From Motacilla alba alba (taxonomy: Eukaryota > Chordata > Aves > Passeriformes > Motacillidae), in contig NC_052017.1 of the NCBI RefSeq assembly GCF_015832195.1, positions 49,801,652-49,865,651 on the forward strand: DNA of 64,000 bases, written 5' to 3'. Under the pieces are notes generated by a model. That model ran no database searches. It was not told the DNA's origin and saw only the letters and a list, made by a program, of their open reading frames with translations. Positions 12,101 to 24,592 of the stretch are shown one piece after another. The position numbers and the translations under genes were made by a program. Each line of letters begins with the position of its first letter. Position 1 is the first letter of the stretch.

Positions 12101-15100
12101 CACAGAGTGGATTGACTAATGCTCACAGCATACCTTTGATCTCAATGAAAATTTAGCACTCATACAAAAAACTCTCACATCCTTGCCAATGAAAAGGAGA
12201 GGAAAAGTAGATACAATTGAAAAAAAATGCCATAGAAACAAGTCAAAATTGTGTCTCTAATCAAATATTTCCTGTGGACATCAGGCAGCTATTAGGTGGT
12301 TTGGTGAAAGCTTAGGATGCTTCACAAAAGCCCTTTATCTCCAACAGTGCAAATGAGGTTAATGGACTCATTCTCACTCTGTGATTCACTTCCTCTGTTC
12401 TGTTTCTTTGTTTTATGCAGATAATTGGAAACAACAAAGAAACATTCTCTAGAGCTTAGTAGGGAAGAGAAATTCACTTCTTTCCAAAAACACAAATTCA
12501 AGAGAAGAAAAAGAAGAAAAATAAAACCAGTGGGCAGAAAATAAGTTATACAGAAGGGTAATAGGCAATTAGCACCCACCCTCCCACACTTCACACAATC
12601 TACAGAAATGGCTCATCTTACACAGCTTCCCCTTACTCTTTAGGCTTGAATAAAACATCACTACTGTCTCCCTTGGGAGGCTCTCAGTATTCCTGGGAGA
12701 TGGCACTGGAGAGGCAGAAAGCAAGGGGAAAAAAGATTTTAACAGTACTGAACATAACATTTTTCTGACAGAGAAAATAATACTCTTATAATTTACTTAC
12801 TAGTAAATGTACTAAGTACTTTTCTAGTTTTTCAAAACTAGAACAGTTAGTTCTACAGCAGTCGTCACAAAGTATTCTGATTTCTGCATCTCCTTTAGTC
12901 AAATGTTACTGCATATGTTTTAAAAATTTGGCTGTGCTGGTCAACCGTAAGCATTTTTGAGAAAATATTGTACTGCAGTGCTGAAATGCAACTTCTAAAT
13001 CTTTTCTTCAGCAAAGACAATAACATTCCCTATAGCACACATCTGTTGTATTGACACCAAGAAACAGGAAAATAAAGAGGCTCGTTTATTTTGGAATCAG
13101 AGAAATGGAAAGATTGGAGAACAAAACACTTGCAAACATATAGTAGCTCCTTCAAAGATGAAGTAGGCCATCAAAGAGTGTTCAGACCAGGCTAGAAATG
13201 CTGTATAACCTCTCCAAACACAAATTCAATGGACTGAGTTTCCTCAGTATTTAGAAAGGCCAAGAAATATAGCAGTAGGATTGGATGAATATCATAATAT
13301 TGCTATCTTTAAACCTCATCATTTAACTTCTGCGTCTGTTATACATGTTTATATTTCAAAATACAAAGGTTTAACAGTGTAAGTATCTGCAACTATCATA
13401 TTCAATGCTTTAGCAAAGAAATCTAGATTCATTTTCACAATGAAAACATATCATCACTAAAGAATTGATAATTATTTCTACTAGATATCTAGCATTGTGT
13501 GGCTAGTTACTGCCCTCTGAATTCGAGAAGCTATCACTTCCTAAACAAGTATGTGTATTTGCAGCAGAGAAGTGTTTGATGCTTTCTTATCTGAACTTAT
13601 TCCTAAGGAAATTAATAAAAATGTCTTTGATTACCACCTGGCCCAAATTTTTGAGGTCCTTCTCTACATACTCTTGGCAAATGTTATTTGTTTAAAGCCA
13701 TGACTTGGAGTGCTTCTAAATACAAGTAAGGAGGAACATGTACATTTGGAGGGAACAGAACAAAAATACCTTTGCCTTATAAGTTGCAGGTGATGAATAT
13801 AAAGATTAGGAATAATAAGCTTCTAATATGCATCCAAAAGACTCTCTTTAAGTTGCAGTCTTTAATATATTATTTATATATACATAAATAACATACATTT
13901 ACATAGAAATATTTATGTGGGAACATAATATTAAAAATGGGTTCTATAAGATAAGCTACCTCAGATTCACAGATTCTGACAGTTTAGGTGAGTGAGTTAA
14001 GTGTTGCAAATGCAGATTTTGAAATAAACTTGGGACATGAAGGTTAGGACGCCACTGTTCTTTTGACATACCTCCAGAAGACCTTTCAGAGGACAAAAGA
14101 TACTAAGGAAAAACAAACATCCCATAATTTGTGTAACAGGACCAGGTATTTGCATGAACAGATGTGGGAATGAGACTTCAGGGATTTCATGATTGACTTT
14201 CATATCCCACTGGAACAATATCCGCATGCATGCTTGTTTTTTATGTAAGAATGGTGGAATCAGAAAGTACAGGTCAAAAATAACAAATCAAGCAAATTTC
14301 ATAGTCTAACTGAAATGACAACAAATCAACCTGACTTTTGACTGAGAAAGGGTACAAAAGCTACCTGGATAATCTAGGCAATCTGTCCCTCATACAGAGA
14401 GAAACAAAGGTAAAAGACATTTCAGAAGAAATCAGTCAATCTGTCTCCAGAAACCTAATAGTGATCTAGGGCATTTTAATTATCAAAATTAACAGAATTT
14501 AACACTTGATATATTATGTACAGCATTTCTTCTCATTGTCTCCTATGTGTGCTTAATAACATCATTTAATTAGAATGTCACAGACTGTTCTGACAAATTG
14601 AACATACTATGTTTTGACAACAAAATAATTTCCACACTTTAGCATGTGGAAACTGGCTATACTAGAACACTTATGTGAGGCAATAGGCTAAAAATACAAT
14701 ATTAGCTGAATTATGGATATTGAAAAATTGGCATATTACAGCAAAAGGAAGTTTAACTCTCGTGACAGACCTTTAATTTGATAACAATGAAATGCAAACA
14801 ACCTTGAAATTACTGTTTTCCCTTTCTATTTAGAGTACTTCATGTAACACTAATTTTTCCATTCATTGGGTAATCTTATGACTATTTATAGTATCACATT
14901 CATATTTTATTTTTATTAGACATGCATCTTGTAGGTTTTAAAGAAATCAATTCTTGACACTGATAAATTCTACTTTTAAAGTTTGTGTTCTCTGTCTGAA
15001 GAATTCATGCTAAACCTCAAATGTGTGGCACACTTCAAAAGTGGAACCTGCCTTTTTTACGGATCAAAAATATTTTTGACACACAAACACACTTTTTAAT

Positions 15101-15640
15101 ATAGAAATTTAAATGTCAATTTTAAAAATCCAAGACTTTTGATGATTTTTTTTGATTTTCATAATGCTATCATAGAAGATCAAGCACAATAAATATCAAA
15201 GACACAATTTTTAAACACCCCTCTTTAGTATATGGACTGTCACCAAACAAAAATACTGAACAGTCTAAGGCTTCAACCTATGAGAGCTTCTCAATTATTC
15301 ACAATCATGACAGTGCTTAAAAATCAGCAAAAAAATCAGGACTGTCTGAACAATGATTTATTTTGTTCCTCTTCAGGATTTCAAACTTAAAAAGTTAAGT
15401 TTATTTCTCTACTTGGAGCCTTTAGTTTAAAATATTAAGAATCCCCTTTCTCTGAAATGTTCAGAGATGTAAGAAATCATTCCAAGATATATTGGACATG
15501 AAATTAAGTTTAGTCTTGTACACCTAGGCTTTTACCCCATAATAAGATACACATAAATGAATTACATCCTGAACTCCATTTCACCTATTATATACATTAA
15601 AAGACAACAGCACTTTAGGCATGTATTTGTTTTGATATTT
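9175..15640 (-). other. CNTNAP2 intron between a CR1 copy and the exon donor
   Basis: This is AT-rich non-coding DNA. Open frames at 9664-9948, 11771-12115, 12322-12594 and 13997-14227 were inspected. None resembles a known protein or continues the laminin G domain, so the next CNTNAP2 exon appears to lie beyond position 1. A diverged repeat near 13170-13270 is possible but I could not identify it. Confidence 0.5.
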
Positions 15641-15647
15641 TTTTACC
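15641..15647 (-). promoter_or_regulatory. Splice donor of the CNTNAP2 exon
   Basis: The minus strand reads GAG|GTAAAA, with GT at 15646-15645. This is a good match to the U1 donor consensus. The cut falls after the first base of a glycine codon, agreeing with the FFGG end of the laminin G segment. The open frame continuing past it, with residues KKISKQIHA, is intron. Confidence 0.85.
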
Positions 15648-15796
15648 TCCAAAGAAATATTTTTCTCCCGTCTTGACTTGTAGAGGGCTGTTAGTTCGAA
15701 CAGCTGAAGCTTCATCGCCATCAATGGTGAGGACAGCAAAATTTTCCTTAGCCAGGAATCGAACTTCATGCCACTGCCCATCATTGAGACCAGAGC
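15647..15796 (-). CDS. CNTNAP2: Internal coding exon of contactin-associated protein-like 2 (CASPR2), laminin G domain segment
   Basis: CASPR2 is a single-pass neuronal adhesion protein of the neurexin superfamily. It clusters potassium channels beside nodes of Ranvier and acts at synapses. Seen: the minus strand reads [18 protein letters not shown] and then [18 protein letters not shown], followed by a stretch ending in KYFFGG. This is the DGQWH / LTIDG / FFGG pattern of a laminin G beta-sandwich, and the [15 protein letters not shown] stretch fits my recollection of CNTNAP2 rather than its paralogues. It probably lies in the second laminin G domain, around residues 450-500. The exon is bounded by an AG acceptor (15797-15798) after a T-rich tract and a GT donor (15645-15646). 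Its length is 150 bp with phase 1 at both ends, so skipping it would keep the frame. No stop or frameshift is present. The first codon is split with the preceding exon, and the last glycine codon with the next. A CNTNAP paralogue is the only serious alternative. Confidence 0.93.
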
Positions 15797-15830
15797 CTAT
15801 GAAGAACAAAAAAAAACCAAAACATTGCAA
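15797..15830 (-). promoter_or_regulatory. Splice acceptor and polypyrimidine tract of the CNTNAP2 exon
   Basis: On the minus strand a T-rich run interrupted by GG and a few other bases leads into TTCTTCATAG, with AG at 15798-15797. The reading frame of the laminin G segment becomes recognisable immediately after it, which fixes the exon's 5' edge. Confidence 0.85.
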
Positions 15831-17574
15831 CATTTTACTTACTCCAATATTAATTCTCTCTATGTGGTTTGCGTGTCTCTTTCACAGGCTCATTATATAA
15901 GGTTTAATAAAGGTTACTACAGAAATGAAATCCTTTTAGTGGGATAATGAGGTATTGTTACTAAAGTAACAATTACAAAGAAATCCACATTATCTCATAA
16001 ATACAAGTCTTGGAACTACTGAAGTGTCCATGCTCACAGGCAGAACAGTATCTAACTACAGATGTTATCACTCCCCTTTCCTATCAAAAGGCCATATTCT
16101 GCATTATACTGATAAAGAATATGTCTTAATTGCTTCCATGATTAAGCTTAGAAGGAAAAGATATCAATTCATCCATTTAACTACAGTGAGTAAGAATGCC
16201 AAAGGGCACAACATACTCATGTTAGGCATGTATTATTTTAGATATTTCCAAGAAAAGGGAAAGTAAAAATAGGAGGGGAAAAGGCTCACATAGGTGGTGA
16301 ATTCACAGCTAATTGGGACGTAGGGCTACTCAGAGAAGAGGAAGACAGCGGAAGATGTTATCACAGAGGAACTTCAAAACCAGTAAATGTATGAAAACCC
16401 CACAGTCTTATGGGAGCACCATCTTCCAAATACTGGCAGCAGTGAAGAAGATGGAATTGTTCATTCATTCAGGTATTTTAAAACCCACAGAATTTATATG
16501 CTTCTAGTGTTGTCTCCAGCAGCTGGCAGAAAGCCAGTTTGACTGGCACATTAAAACTGCCAAAGGGTGCTGGTTTGTTCTATTCATTTCTGTGCAGACA
16601 GGTTATGCTGGGTCAGCAAGTGAGAAGCAAACAATGTAGTAAAAGCAAACTGCAAGTTATGGCACCTCTCACAAGCAATATTTTCCCCACCTAGATAAAG
16701 TCATCTTAGCAAAATGTCATTTGCCAAAATAAGCACAATGCAATGTAATAAGCTGTTCCTAAAATTAAGTGAAAAACAAAATGTCAGTAGAAGTACAATG
16801 CAACACACCTTTTCAAAATATTCAAAAGGATGTTACCTTCTATGAACGAAGAACAATAGTCTCAGCAAAGAGATATACCTAAAAATTTGATGAATATTCT
16901 TCCTAGTGTTTTCACATTTTTGTTTAAAATATGAGATCAAGTTGTGAAATAAAACAGGGTACTCTTTTCATAATATTCTCAGAAAATTCATTGGTATGAA
17001 TAAAAGTGGTGGAAGCCTCTTGAAAATATATCAGTAAGAAATGTTACTACTAAAGCTTATAAGATTATTCAATCTAGAGTAAGTACAGATAAAAGACTTA
17101 AGATACCAAATATGAGGGAATTTTTCTTCCTGTTTGTAAGCTCTTTTCCTATTTTCATTACATTTGAAAAAGAAGGAACTGAAAAAACATATAATGATAA
17201 CCCAGATAAAATTAATTTTCATTGATAATAAACTAAGAAAGAAAGATACACAATTTTTCATAGACTTCCAAATCAAAATTGTTACAGCATGTGCTACTAC
17301 AATGGAAGCTTATCAGAACATACTTAAAACCCCAATTTTCCAGCCTGAGATGACCTAATATTAAAAAAATCTATTTTATATTTTTATCGAGGTATTTAGT
17401 AGTACCTTGAACTGAATAACAATCACTAGAGACTCCTGGACAAAAATTAAGAATTGGCTATTAAAACACAGAGCATGAAAGCAGTGGCAGGAGCTGTTCA
17501 TCACAAAGGGAGGTATTATCTAAAACACTCTCTGGAAAGGGGGATATTGCAGAAACCAAGACACAGCAGTATAT
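15831..17574 (-). other. CNTNAP2 intron upstream of the exon, no feature seen
   Basis: This AT-rich sequence has only short random open frames (16024-16266, 16313-16507, 17031-17276). No mobile element or preceding CNTNAP2 exon was recognised. Confidence 0.5.
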
Positions 17575-18064
17575 GAGACAACAAGGTCTCACAGCCAAGC
17601 CCCTCAGCCCCAGGCAGGGAGAGGTGAGGGAAAATGGGGCAGAAATGGCCCTGCCAGCTCCAAGGGAAAGTGGAAGCAGGGAAGAGAGCTCTGGCCACCA
17701 GAGCAGAGCAACAGCTCAAGAGAGCAGGAGCAGCAGAGTCCTGGTCTTACCCCTGAATGCCCTCCTGTGCTGCTCAGGAACAGGATGTAGAAGAGTTGTG
17801 ACTGAGGAAGCTGAGCTTCAAGAAGAAGGAGGAAGAAAGGTGTTGTTTTAATGATTGCCTTTGTTTCTCACTATCTACTTTAATTGGCAATGAATTAAAT
17901 TAATTTTCACAGGCCGAGATTGTTTTGCTTGCAACTGTAATTGGTACATGTTCTCCCTGTCTTTATCTCACTCCATGAGTCTTTATCTCACTCCATGAAC
18001 TTCTCAGTCCTATTTTCTCCCCTTGCCCTGTTGAGGAGTGGGAGGGAGAGAACCCACCATGACA
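17575..18064 (+). mobile_element. Probable ERVK-type solo LTR (3' part secure, 5' edge uncertain)
   Basis: The last ~220 bp resembles the R/U5 end of avian ERVK LTRs as I know them. It has TTGTTTCTCACTATC, then AATTAAATTAATTTTCACAGG, a TCTCCCTGTCTTTATCTCA segment, and a terminal AACCCACCATGACA ending in CA at 18064. The upstream 280 bp is more GC-rich than its surroundings and may be U3 or internal sequence. I could not place a TG start or a 6-bp target duplication, so the left edge is approximate. A 20-bp segment near the end is tandemly duplicated. No gag or pol remnant was found. Confidence 0.68.
17959..17998 (+). repeat. 20-bp tandem duplication inside the ERVK-type LTR
   Basis: GTCTTTATCTCACTCCATGA occurs twice back to back (17959-17978 and 17979-17998) with no mismatch. 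The related LTRs I know have this segment once, so a local duplication in this copy is likely. Confidence 0.95.
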
Positions 18065-21000
18065 ACTGATGGAACTAGAGACAGATGACTGTGCTATGAA
18101 ATTGGAAATTCACTGTATTTCATATAACAAGGCTAAGCTCACCATCCTCACCTCTTGAGGATGCTCCTTCATAAAAGAATGAACTGAAAGTACTAATGAA
18201 AATAGTTTTTTTTAAGTTAAATATGGCATGAGATGCAAAATACTTCAGTTATTTTAATCTGTTTGTATTTTGTGTTTGTACCATGCTGTCCCCATGTGCA
18301 GTGAAGGGAAAACCCCCCCAAGCTCACCAGCAGCATGCTGAGAAACTGAGCATTACAATGACTCAAGGCAAAAAGCTGGTGGAGGGAAGGTGGATGAGCA
18401 GAGCAGGTGGTTCTCCTGAGCAGATCAGGAAATGAGAGCATGAGGAGAGCTGCAGGTTAAGATCAGAAGTGATTTCATGCATTCTCTCTGTGTGCACAGC
18501 ATTTAGCAAGATATACTAAGGGGACACACTGCTGTCTGTAGGCTGCTTGCTAGAGGCATGATTGAAGAAGCATTGTTGTTTTGACTATATTAAAAATATC
18601 TGCCCCTACAAGTTAGCATCATTCCTATCAGTCCCTGAAAGATGACACTGTTTCTGTTTTATGAACTCTTCAGTGTATTGATACAAAATAATCATATTTT
18701 AAGGCTGTTTACTTAGCTAAAGATATTACCCATCCTCACAGAGCTTTGCAGTATGACAGTAATATTCCCAACTGTTCTGGCTCAAAGTTGTCTCAAAAAT
18801 TCTTGTACAATTTTATGTTTGCTTAGAAAACTTACTGGTACATTTTTTCCTGTGGAGTTTACTGATGAATGCTAATGAGGATTGCTCATTACTACTCAGC
18901 AAATACTCACTATTGTCCTTACAGAATTGTGCTCCCCAGTCAAAACACTAAAAGCACCTTTTATCTCTGCCACTGTTTTTACCTGATTTTTTATTTATGT
19001 GTATTAGCAGCAGTAGTGATAACCCTCCTTTATAAATGGCACAATGATTTGTGTCAGGAACTTAAATTATTATTGAGATATATGATATATTCTATATATA
19101 CATATTTTAGGGGATAAATTTGTATCACTGCATGACCTGTTTCTACTGTAATATTTTAATACAACCCTCATGTATATAAGGATTATTTTTGCTTGCTGAG
19201 ATCTTTCTGTAAACCAAGACTCATTAGTAAGAGTAGATCATGTCTCCTTACAACAAAAGAATTTTTAACTGGAAAGTCTAGGATGACCTACATCCAAAAT
19301 GCACAATGATGGTTTCTCATTGCAGTTTAATTTCCTCATCTGAGCTGATACATATATTTATTTGCATTCCTTTTCTTCTTAGTCTTTTTTGGTATGCAAG
19401 TTTAGAGGAAAAAAATAAAAAAAATAAAAAAAAAGAAATACATATTGCTGCCACCACAAATTCCCTACTGAGTTCTGGAAAAGATGGTTTCATATGGAAA
19501 TTAAATATCTTAATGAAATGCATTCTCTCTATGTAGGTTTTCTATTTAAATGACATTATTCTAAAAGTAGGACTCTTGAGTTAGGCACTTTGATTGAACA
19601 AGAAGAAACAGATGTTTTGCTTATTACAGACATGGAAGAAGAACTAGATTAACGAATACTAAAAAAGTGCAAGGGTTTAATACATAATGGAGAATTCAGA
19701 AAGATGACATCTGGTTGAGTTTTGCCTCAGGGAAAACTATAGTAGCAAAAGTCTCAAATTCTTCTATGGATAACCTTGTGTGATCAAATCTTCCTTTAAA
19801 AAGTACTGACCCATGCAATGTCCACTAATGAGAGCTAGCTTATACAGTCTAGTGATGCACATGGACAAAATTCTTCTGAAGTTAACTCTATAACATCTGC
19901 CAGATCAGAACAGAACCTTGTCTTAATTTTGATGTAGGACTGTAACACAAAATTCAGTTTAAATGTAAAGAAGAAAACAAGGAAAGAATATTATCATTAT
20001 CTCCATGAAGCACTGAAGCAACTGCAAGGCTATGCAGCTGCCTATGGGTTGTTAGTTCCCACTGCTGTAGAAAAAATTCTGTATTGTAATTTCTTGCATA
20101 TTCTACTAGGAGATGAAGCCCTCAATACTCAGCCTGAAGGCAGAGGAAAAGGTTTGTTATTGCTTTCACTATAGCCAGACAGAACCATGTTTCATGATGG
20201 TGGTGTAATTGTTATTCATGGCTAATCCCTCACCAACTCAGTACAACTTTGCACTAGTATTTCTGACTACAAGAAAAAAAGCCAACAATGTTTGGTTTGA
20301 AACACTCAGCTGTGTTCAAATATACAGCAGTATATGCCATGAATATCCAATCAGAAAAAGATAAAATATATTCACCAGATGGAATTACATGATCTGTGCT
20401 TCTTCTGTATTTAGTTAATTGTTATTTTAATCTGGAAAAGCAAAATCACAGCTCCTCCTAAAATAATATTTTAGATAGTTTCTTCAATAAGCTATCTAAG
20501 TATATAATCTGTTTTATGAGTTTTTATTAAGAAAATATATTTTTATTTTAGTTTTTATTAATTTTTTGGCTATCTCGATGAGCAGTAAGATAAGACAGAG
20601 TAAAATACAGTCCTTAAAGGTATTTTGATGATGGAAAACCTTGTTCTCCAACAGAAACAAAACAGCTATGTTAAATATTGTCCTCATGTTTAAGCTCTGA
20701 GTTCTTTTTTAAGGTGAGTAGTTGGAAAAATGTTCCAATTTTGCCTGTTGGTGATATCTAATTTACACTGGTTTTGCTCTGCAAGTTAATACCAGAAGAG
20801 AAAAAATGAGAATTCAGCTTTACATGCATCTCTAGCCTTGTATGTATAGAATGCGATTTTGAAAGGTCAGGTAATTTTCTTGTTTCCACAGTTAATACTG
20901 TTGTGTGGGAAACAGAAAATACAACAAATACATAAATCTACAATGCTTCAGAGTCTTTATGGTATTCAACATATTCTTTTAAAAGGCTTGGCTACTAGTG

Positions 21001-24000
21001 ATTTTAATGTAATGAACCATAAACATGGCAAATAATGGTAAAATTCATAGAGACTTCTTTTTTTTCTGTCTCTTACTAAAAAGTAATAAAAACCAGATAA
21101 AATAATGTTTGCACTTGAACAACAGAAAAAAAATAATTGCAAATTATAAGTTTAGACACTTGTAGAATTTTGTGCAACTTCTGAAATAACTTTAGCTTTT
21201 TAAGCAGAGCATTTTTCTCTCCTCTGTGTTCTGTTCTTCATGCATTCTTTATTCTCATTAAAAAAATAAAATTAAATTTTTAAATTTTGCCTTAGACATG
21301 AAAATACATACACTTGGAAATTAGGATATTGATATGTGTTTTGGCTTGCAGAAAGAATACTGTTAGAGATCAAACACAACTTTTGCCACTGCCCTCTTCC
21401 TCTATTCCAGTCAATATCACAACAGAAAATGTTGGCTCTCAAAATGCAATCTGTGCCCTAGAATTGCATAAGACACCTGCTCATTGGCAATCACCTCCAC
21501 GAATAGCTCCTGGATTAATCCTTACTAAGAAACAGGCAATGGTCACACATTATCTGTGAGTGACCATCTCTAATAAAACTTAGAGTATTATAAAAATATA
21601 TATAAAAATGCTAACTTAGCATATTACTTATTATTTAGCATAACTGTTCTGAACTCCCCAAAACTATTTGCAAAGCAGCATCTAGCTTTATCTGCCTTTT
21701 AGCTGGCAACACTATAATTACCTTAAAACATTGTCCCCCATACCCAGACAATCATCATTGAGGCTTGAAGACATTTATTTACATCTAAGAGCACCTAGAA
21801 CAAAATCAGCTTTCTTTACTTAAAACTAAGAACTGCTAATGCAAAATATGATCTATTATTAGGAGTCAAGCAATTTCAGTAATCATTATCAAATCTGGCA
21901 ATTTAACCCCACTTTATCCTACATGCACACTTTATAAAAGAAACCTCCAGATTTTTTTTTCTGGAAAATTGTTTTCTCTTTTTCCTTGTAAATTATAAGA
22001 AGTAAACCATCTAGAAACATCATTATACTTACAAATCTTTAACTTCATTTTATAATTTTAATCATCATCTGCTAGATACCATACTGCACTGAATTATTAT
22101 TTTTATATGCTAAGCATCTTAATATTTCGATAAGTGAGCTAACCAGTACATTCCATCTTATGAAACTTTAAGATACTTGTTTTGTGGCTATTATTCTGTC
22201 ATACTTCATTTAACTTTATTTGGGAAGGCCTTTCTGAATTTGAAACCCTTTTGTATCACTAGTATTATTTATATTTACTGTATATTTATTATTTGAAGGG
22301 CTAAATTTGAAAACAATAGAGCAACTAAACATCAGTATTTTGACTTATCTTTGGACTAATCAAGTTCAGATGCCTACAAAACCATGACAGAGAAAGTTCT
22401 TATTCTTGGCACATTCATGCTGGCTAAACAATATAAAAAAATAAAATAAGTAGATATTCCAGACAGAGGAGGAAAGTGAATTTGTAACTTTTAATTTCAC
22501 AATACTAAAGTATTCAGGGAAGATTCAGAAGCACAGACTAGTGGTATTTCCCTGGATTTTCTCACTAGTTCCCAATTTAAACACATTCACTTTGGTGTAA
22601 GCAGCATACTTAATTACAAACATAACTCGGTGCAGAGGGTTTTGTTGGTAAGAAAAAAGCAGGTACAGAAAAAGCAGAAAAAATTCCATGGAACTAAAAG
22701 GAAATTGATATTTTCTGACCAACAGCTAAAATCAAGTGTAACATTGTTTTGATATTTTAAATGCTGGAGACAAACTTACCAGCCTGGGCTCTGAATCAAC
22801 AAGAGTATTAAAAAAACCCATTTTTTAGTAGGAGATTACTCAAGGGTATAAAAGCTGTGCACATCTTAAAGTACTCTGGCAAAGTGAAGCCTAAACATGT
22901 CTCAGGTATCCAAACAGTTCTTTCAATGCATCTTTTGTGGTCATCAATGCATGACTGAGAGTTTGAAGTATATGATGGAAGAAGTGACTGAGCTTTATCA
23001 CTTAACTTGTGGTACACAAAATCAGTTTTTATGTTGCTCATTTGGCAATGCTTCCTGTAGCACTTTCACTATGATCCTGCTTAGAAGATACAGAAAGCTC
23101 TAGGCTCCAGAGCTTTTGAAAGGAAATTTGCATAGCAGCCCTCTTTTGTAACTTAATACTATTATACAAAAATTCTGTTTCTAGTTTTGTCTTCATTGCA
23201 TATAGGGCCCTCACAACAAATAGGAGAAACATTGTAATTTTTTCTTCTAAATGAAATATAGAACTTTATACAAGGATTTGCTCATACCTCTGCCTCTGTT
23301 CCAGAGACATGAACTGTAGAAAAAGCAAACCCATTGCTCCCTCCAGAAAAAAATTACTAAATGTTGGCATTATCTAGCAAATACCAATGACCAATTTATT
23401 AGTGTTTGTCCGTGATCTCTTTTTCATTCAAATCAAGCTACATTAAACAATTTTTTATTTAAAGCCTTTTTTTTTTTTAACCTGGAATACTTCACTGCCA
23501 GAACCAAACATATGAAAATTGATTTTCTTTGAATGACTTTCCATGGGGTGGTTGAAACCCTGTTAGTGACACATTGGGGCTGGACTTAATCTTGCTGCAG
23601 ACCAGTTCTGCAGCCAAAAACAAATGCAGAGAACTCTGCGCAGCAGAAGACAGTTTTGTGCATGAACCAGGGTCCTATAGAGGCGGAGGTAAAGGTTTAC
23701 ATGCAAACTGAATTGTGGTTTTAGCTTGTTGCTGAAGTGTGTGTATAGAGCAAATCTTGCAGTTATCCCCTCACAGTGGACTTTGTTTTGTATTAGAAAA
23801 AGTCTCCATGCCTGAGGGCTGTATTTTCTCCAGATCGAGCTAAGCCCAAACTCACAAACTCCAGTCTCATGTGCAAATGACTTTGCATGGACTTTGAGGT
23901 CTCAGCATGAACTGTTCTGCTCTGCTGTTCACTCCTATTGTGCTGCACTGCTTGCTACTGAAGACAGAGCCAGGTCTAAAATGTTGAAATCATTTGCTTC

Positions 24001-24330
24001 GGACACCGGGATCTTGATTTGAAAAGAAAACAGCCTGTTCTCTTCCATCAAAATCCCTAAGGAAAAAGTGATAAAACCCTGCCATAGCACTCTGCAGTGG
24101 AGAAGTCCAAGACGCTCCTTGCTCCAAGAATAAAATATTTTCTCCATAATTTGCACGTATTTGCTGTCACAGATCCCTTTTTCTGTTGTGTTAAATAGGT
24201 GTATGTTTTTCAAAACCAGAAAGCTGACAGAGAAAAATACACTATAACATTCTTAGCGAAGAACAATAAAGTCTTAAAATGATGATAATTTCAAATGATC
24301 TGCTTCCTTAATTTAAAGATATTTTTTAAT
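18065..24330 (-). other. CNTNAP2 intron, no feature recognised
   Basis: This long AT-rich stretch has A/T homopolymers (for example 19411-19440). Open frames at 18869-19117, 21314-21559 and 22808-23041 carry no recognisable domain. No mobile element end was identified. Old repeats below visual detection could be present. Confidence 0.5.
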
Positions 24331-24592
24331 AGAATCATAGAATCACTAAGGCTGGTAAAGACCTCCACGATCATGGAGTTCATCCTTTGACTGTGCAGCT
24401 AAACCACAACACTAAGTATCATTTCCAGTTGTTCCTTGAATACTTCCAGAGATAATGACATCACCATCTCCCTGGGCATCCTGTTCCAATGTTTAAACAC
24501 AGTTTCAGTGGAAATGCTCTTCCTGATATCCAGTCTGAACCTCATCTGGCACAGCTTGAGGCTGTGTCCTCTTGTCCCGTCTGTACAGGACA
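24331..24592 (-). mobile_element. CR1 LINE, 3' end fragment
   Basis: The segment starts with AGAATCATAGAATCAC, the reverse complement of the CR1 terminal octamers. It continues with the reverse complement of the 3' UTR and ORF2 C-terminus. The minus strand reads RFRLDIRKSISTETVFKHWN and then RMPREMVMSLSLEVFKEQL, the CR1 ORF2 tail. It is 5' truncated and in the same orientation as CNTNAP2. Confidence 0.95.
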
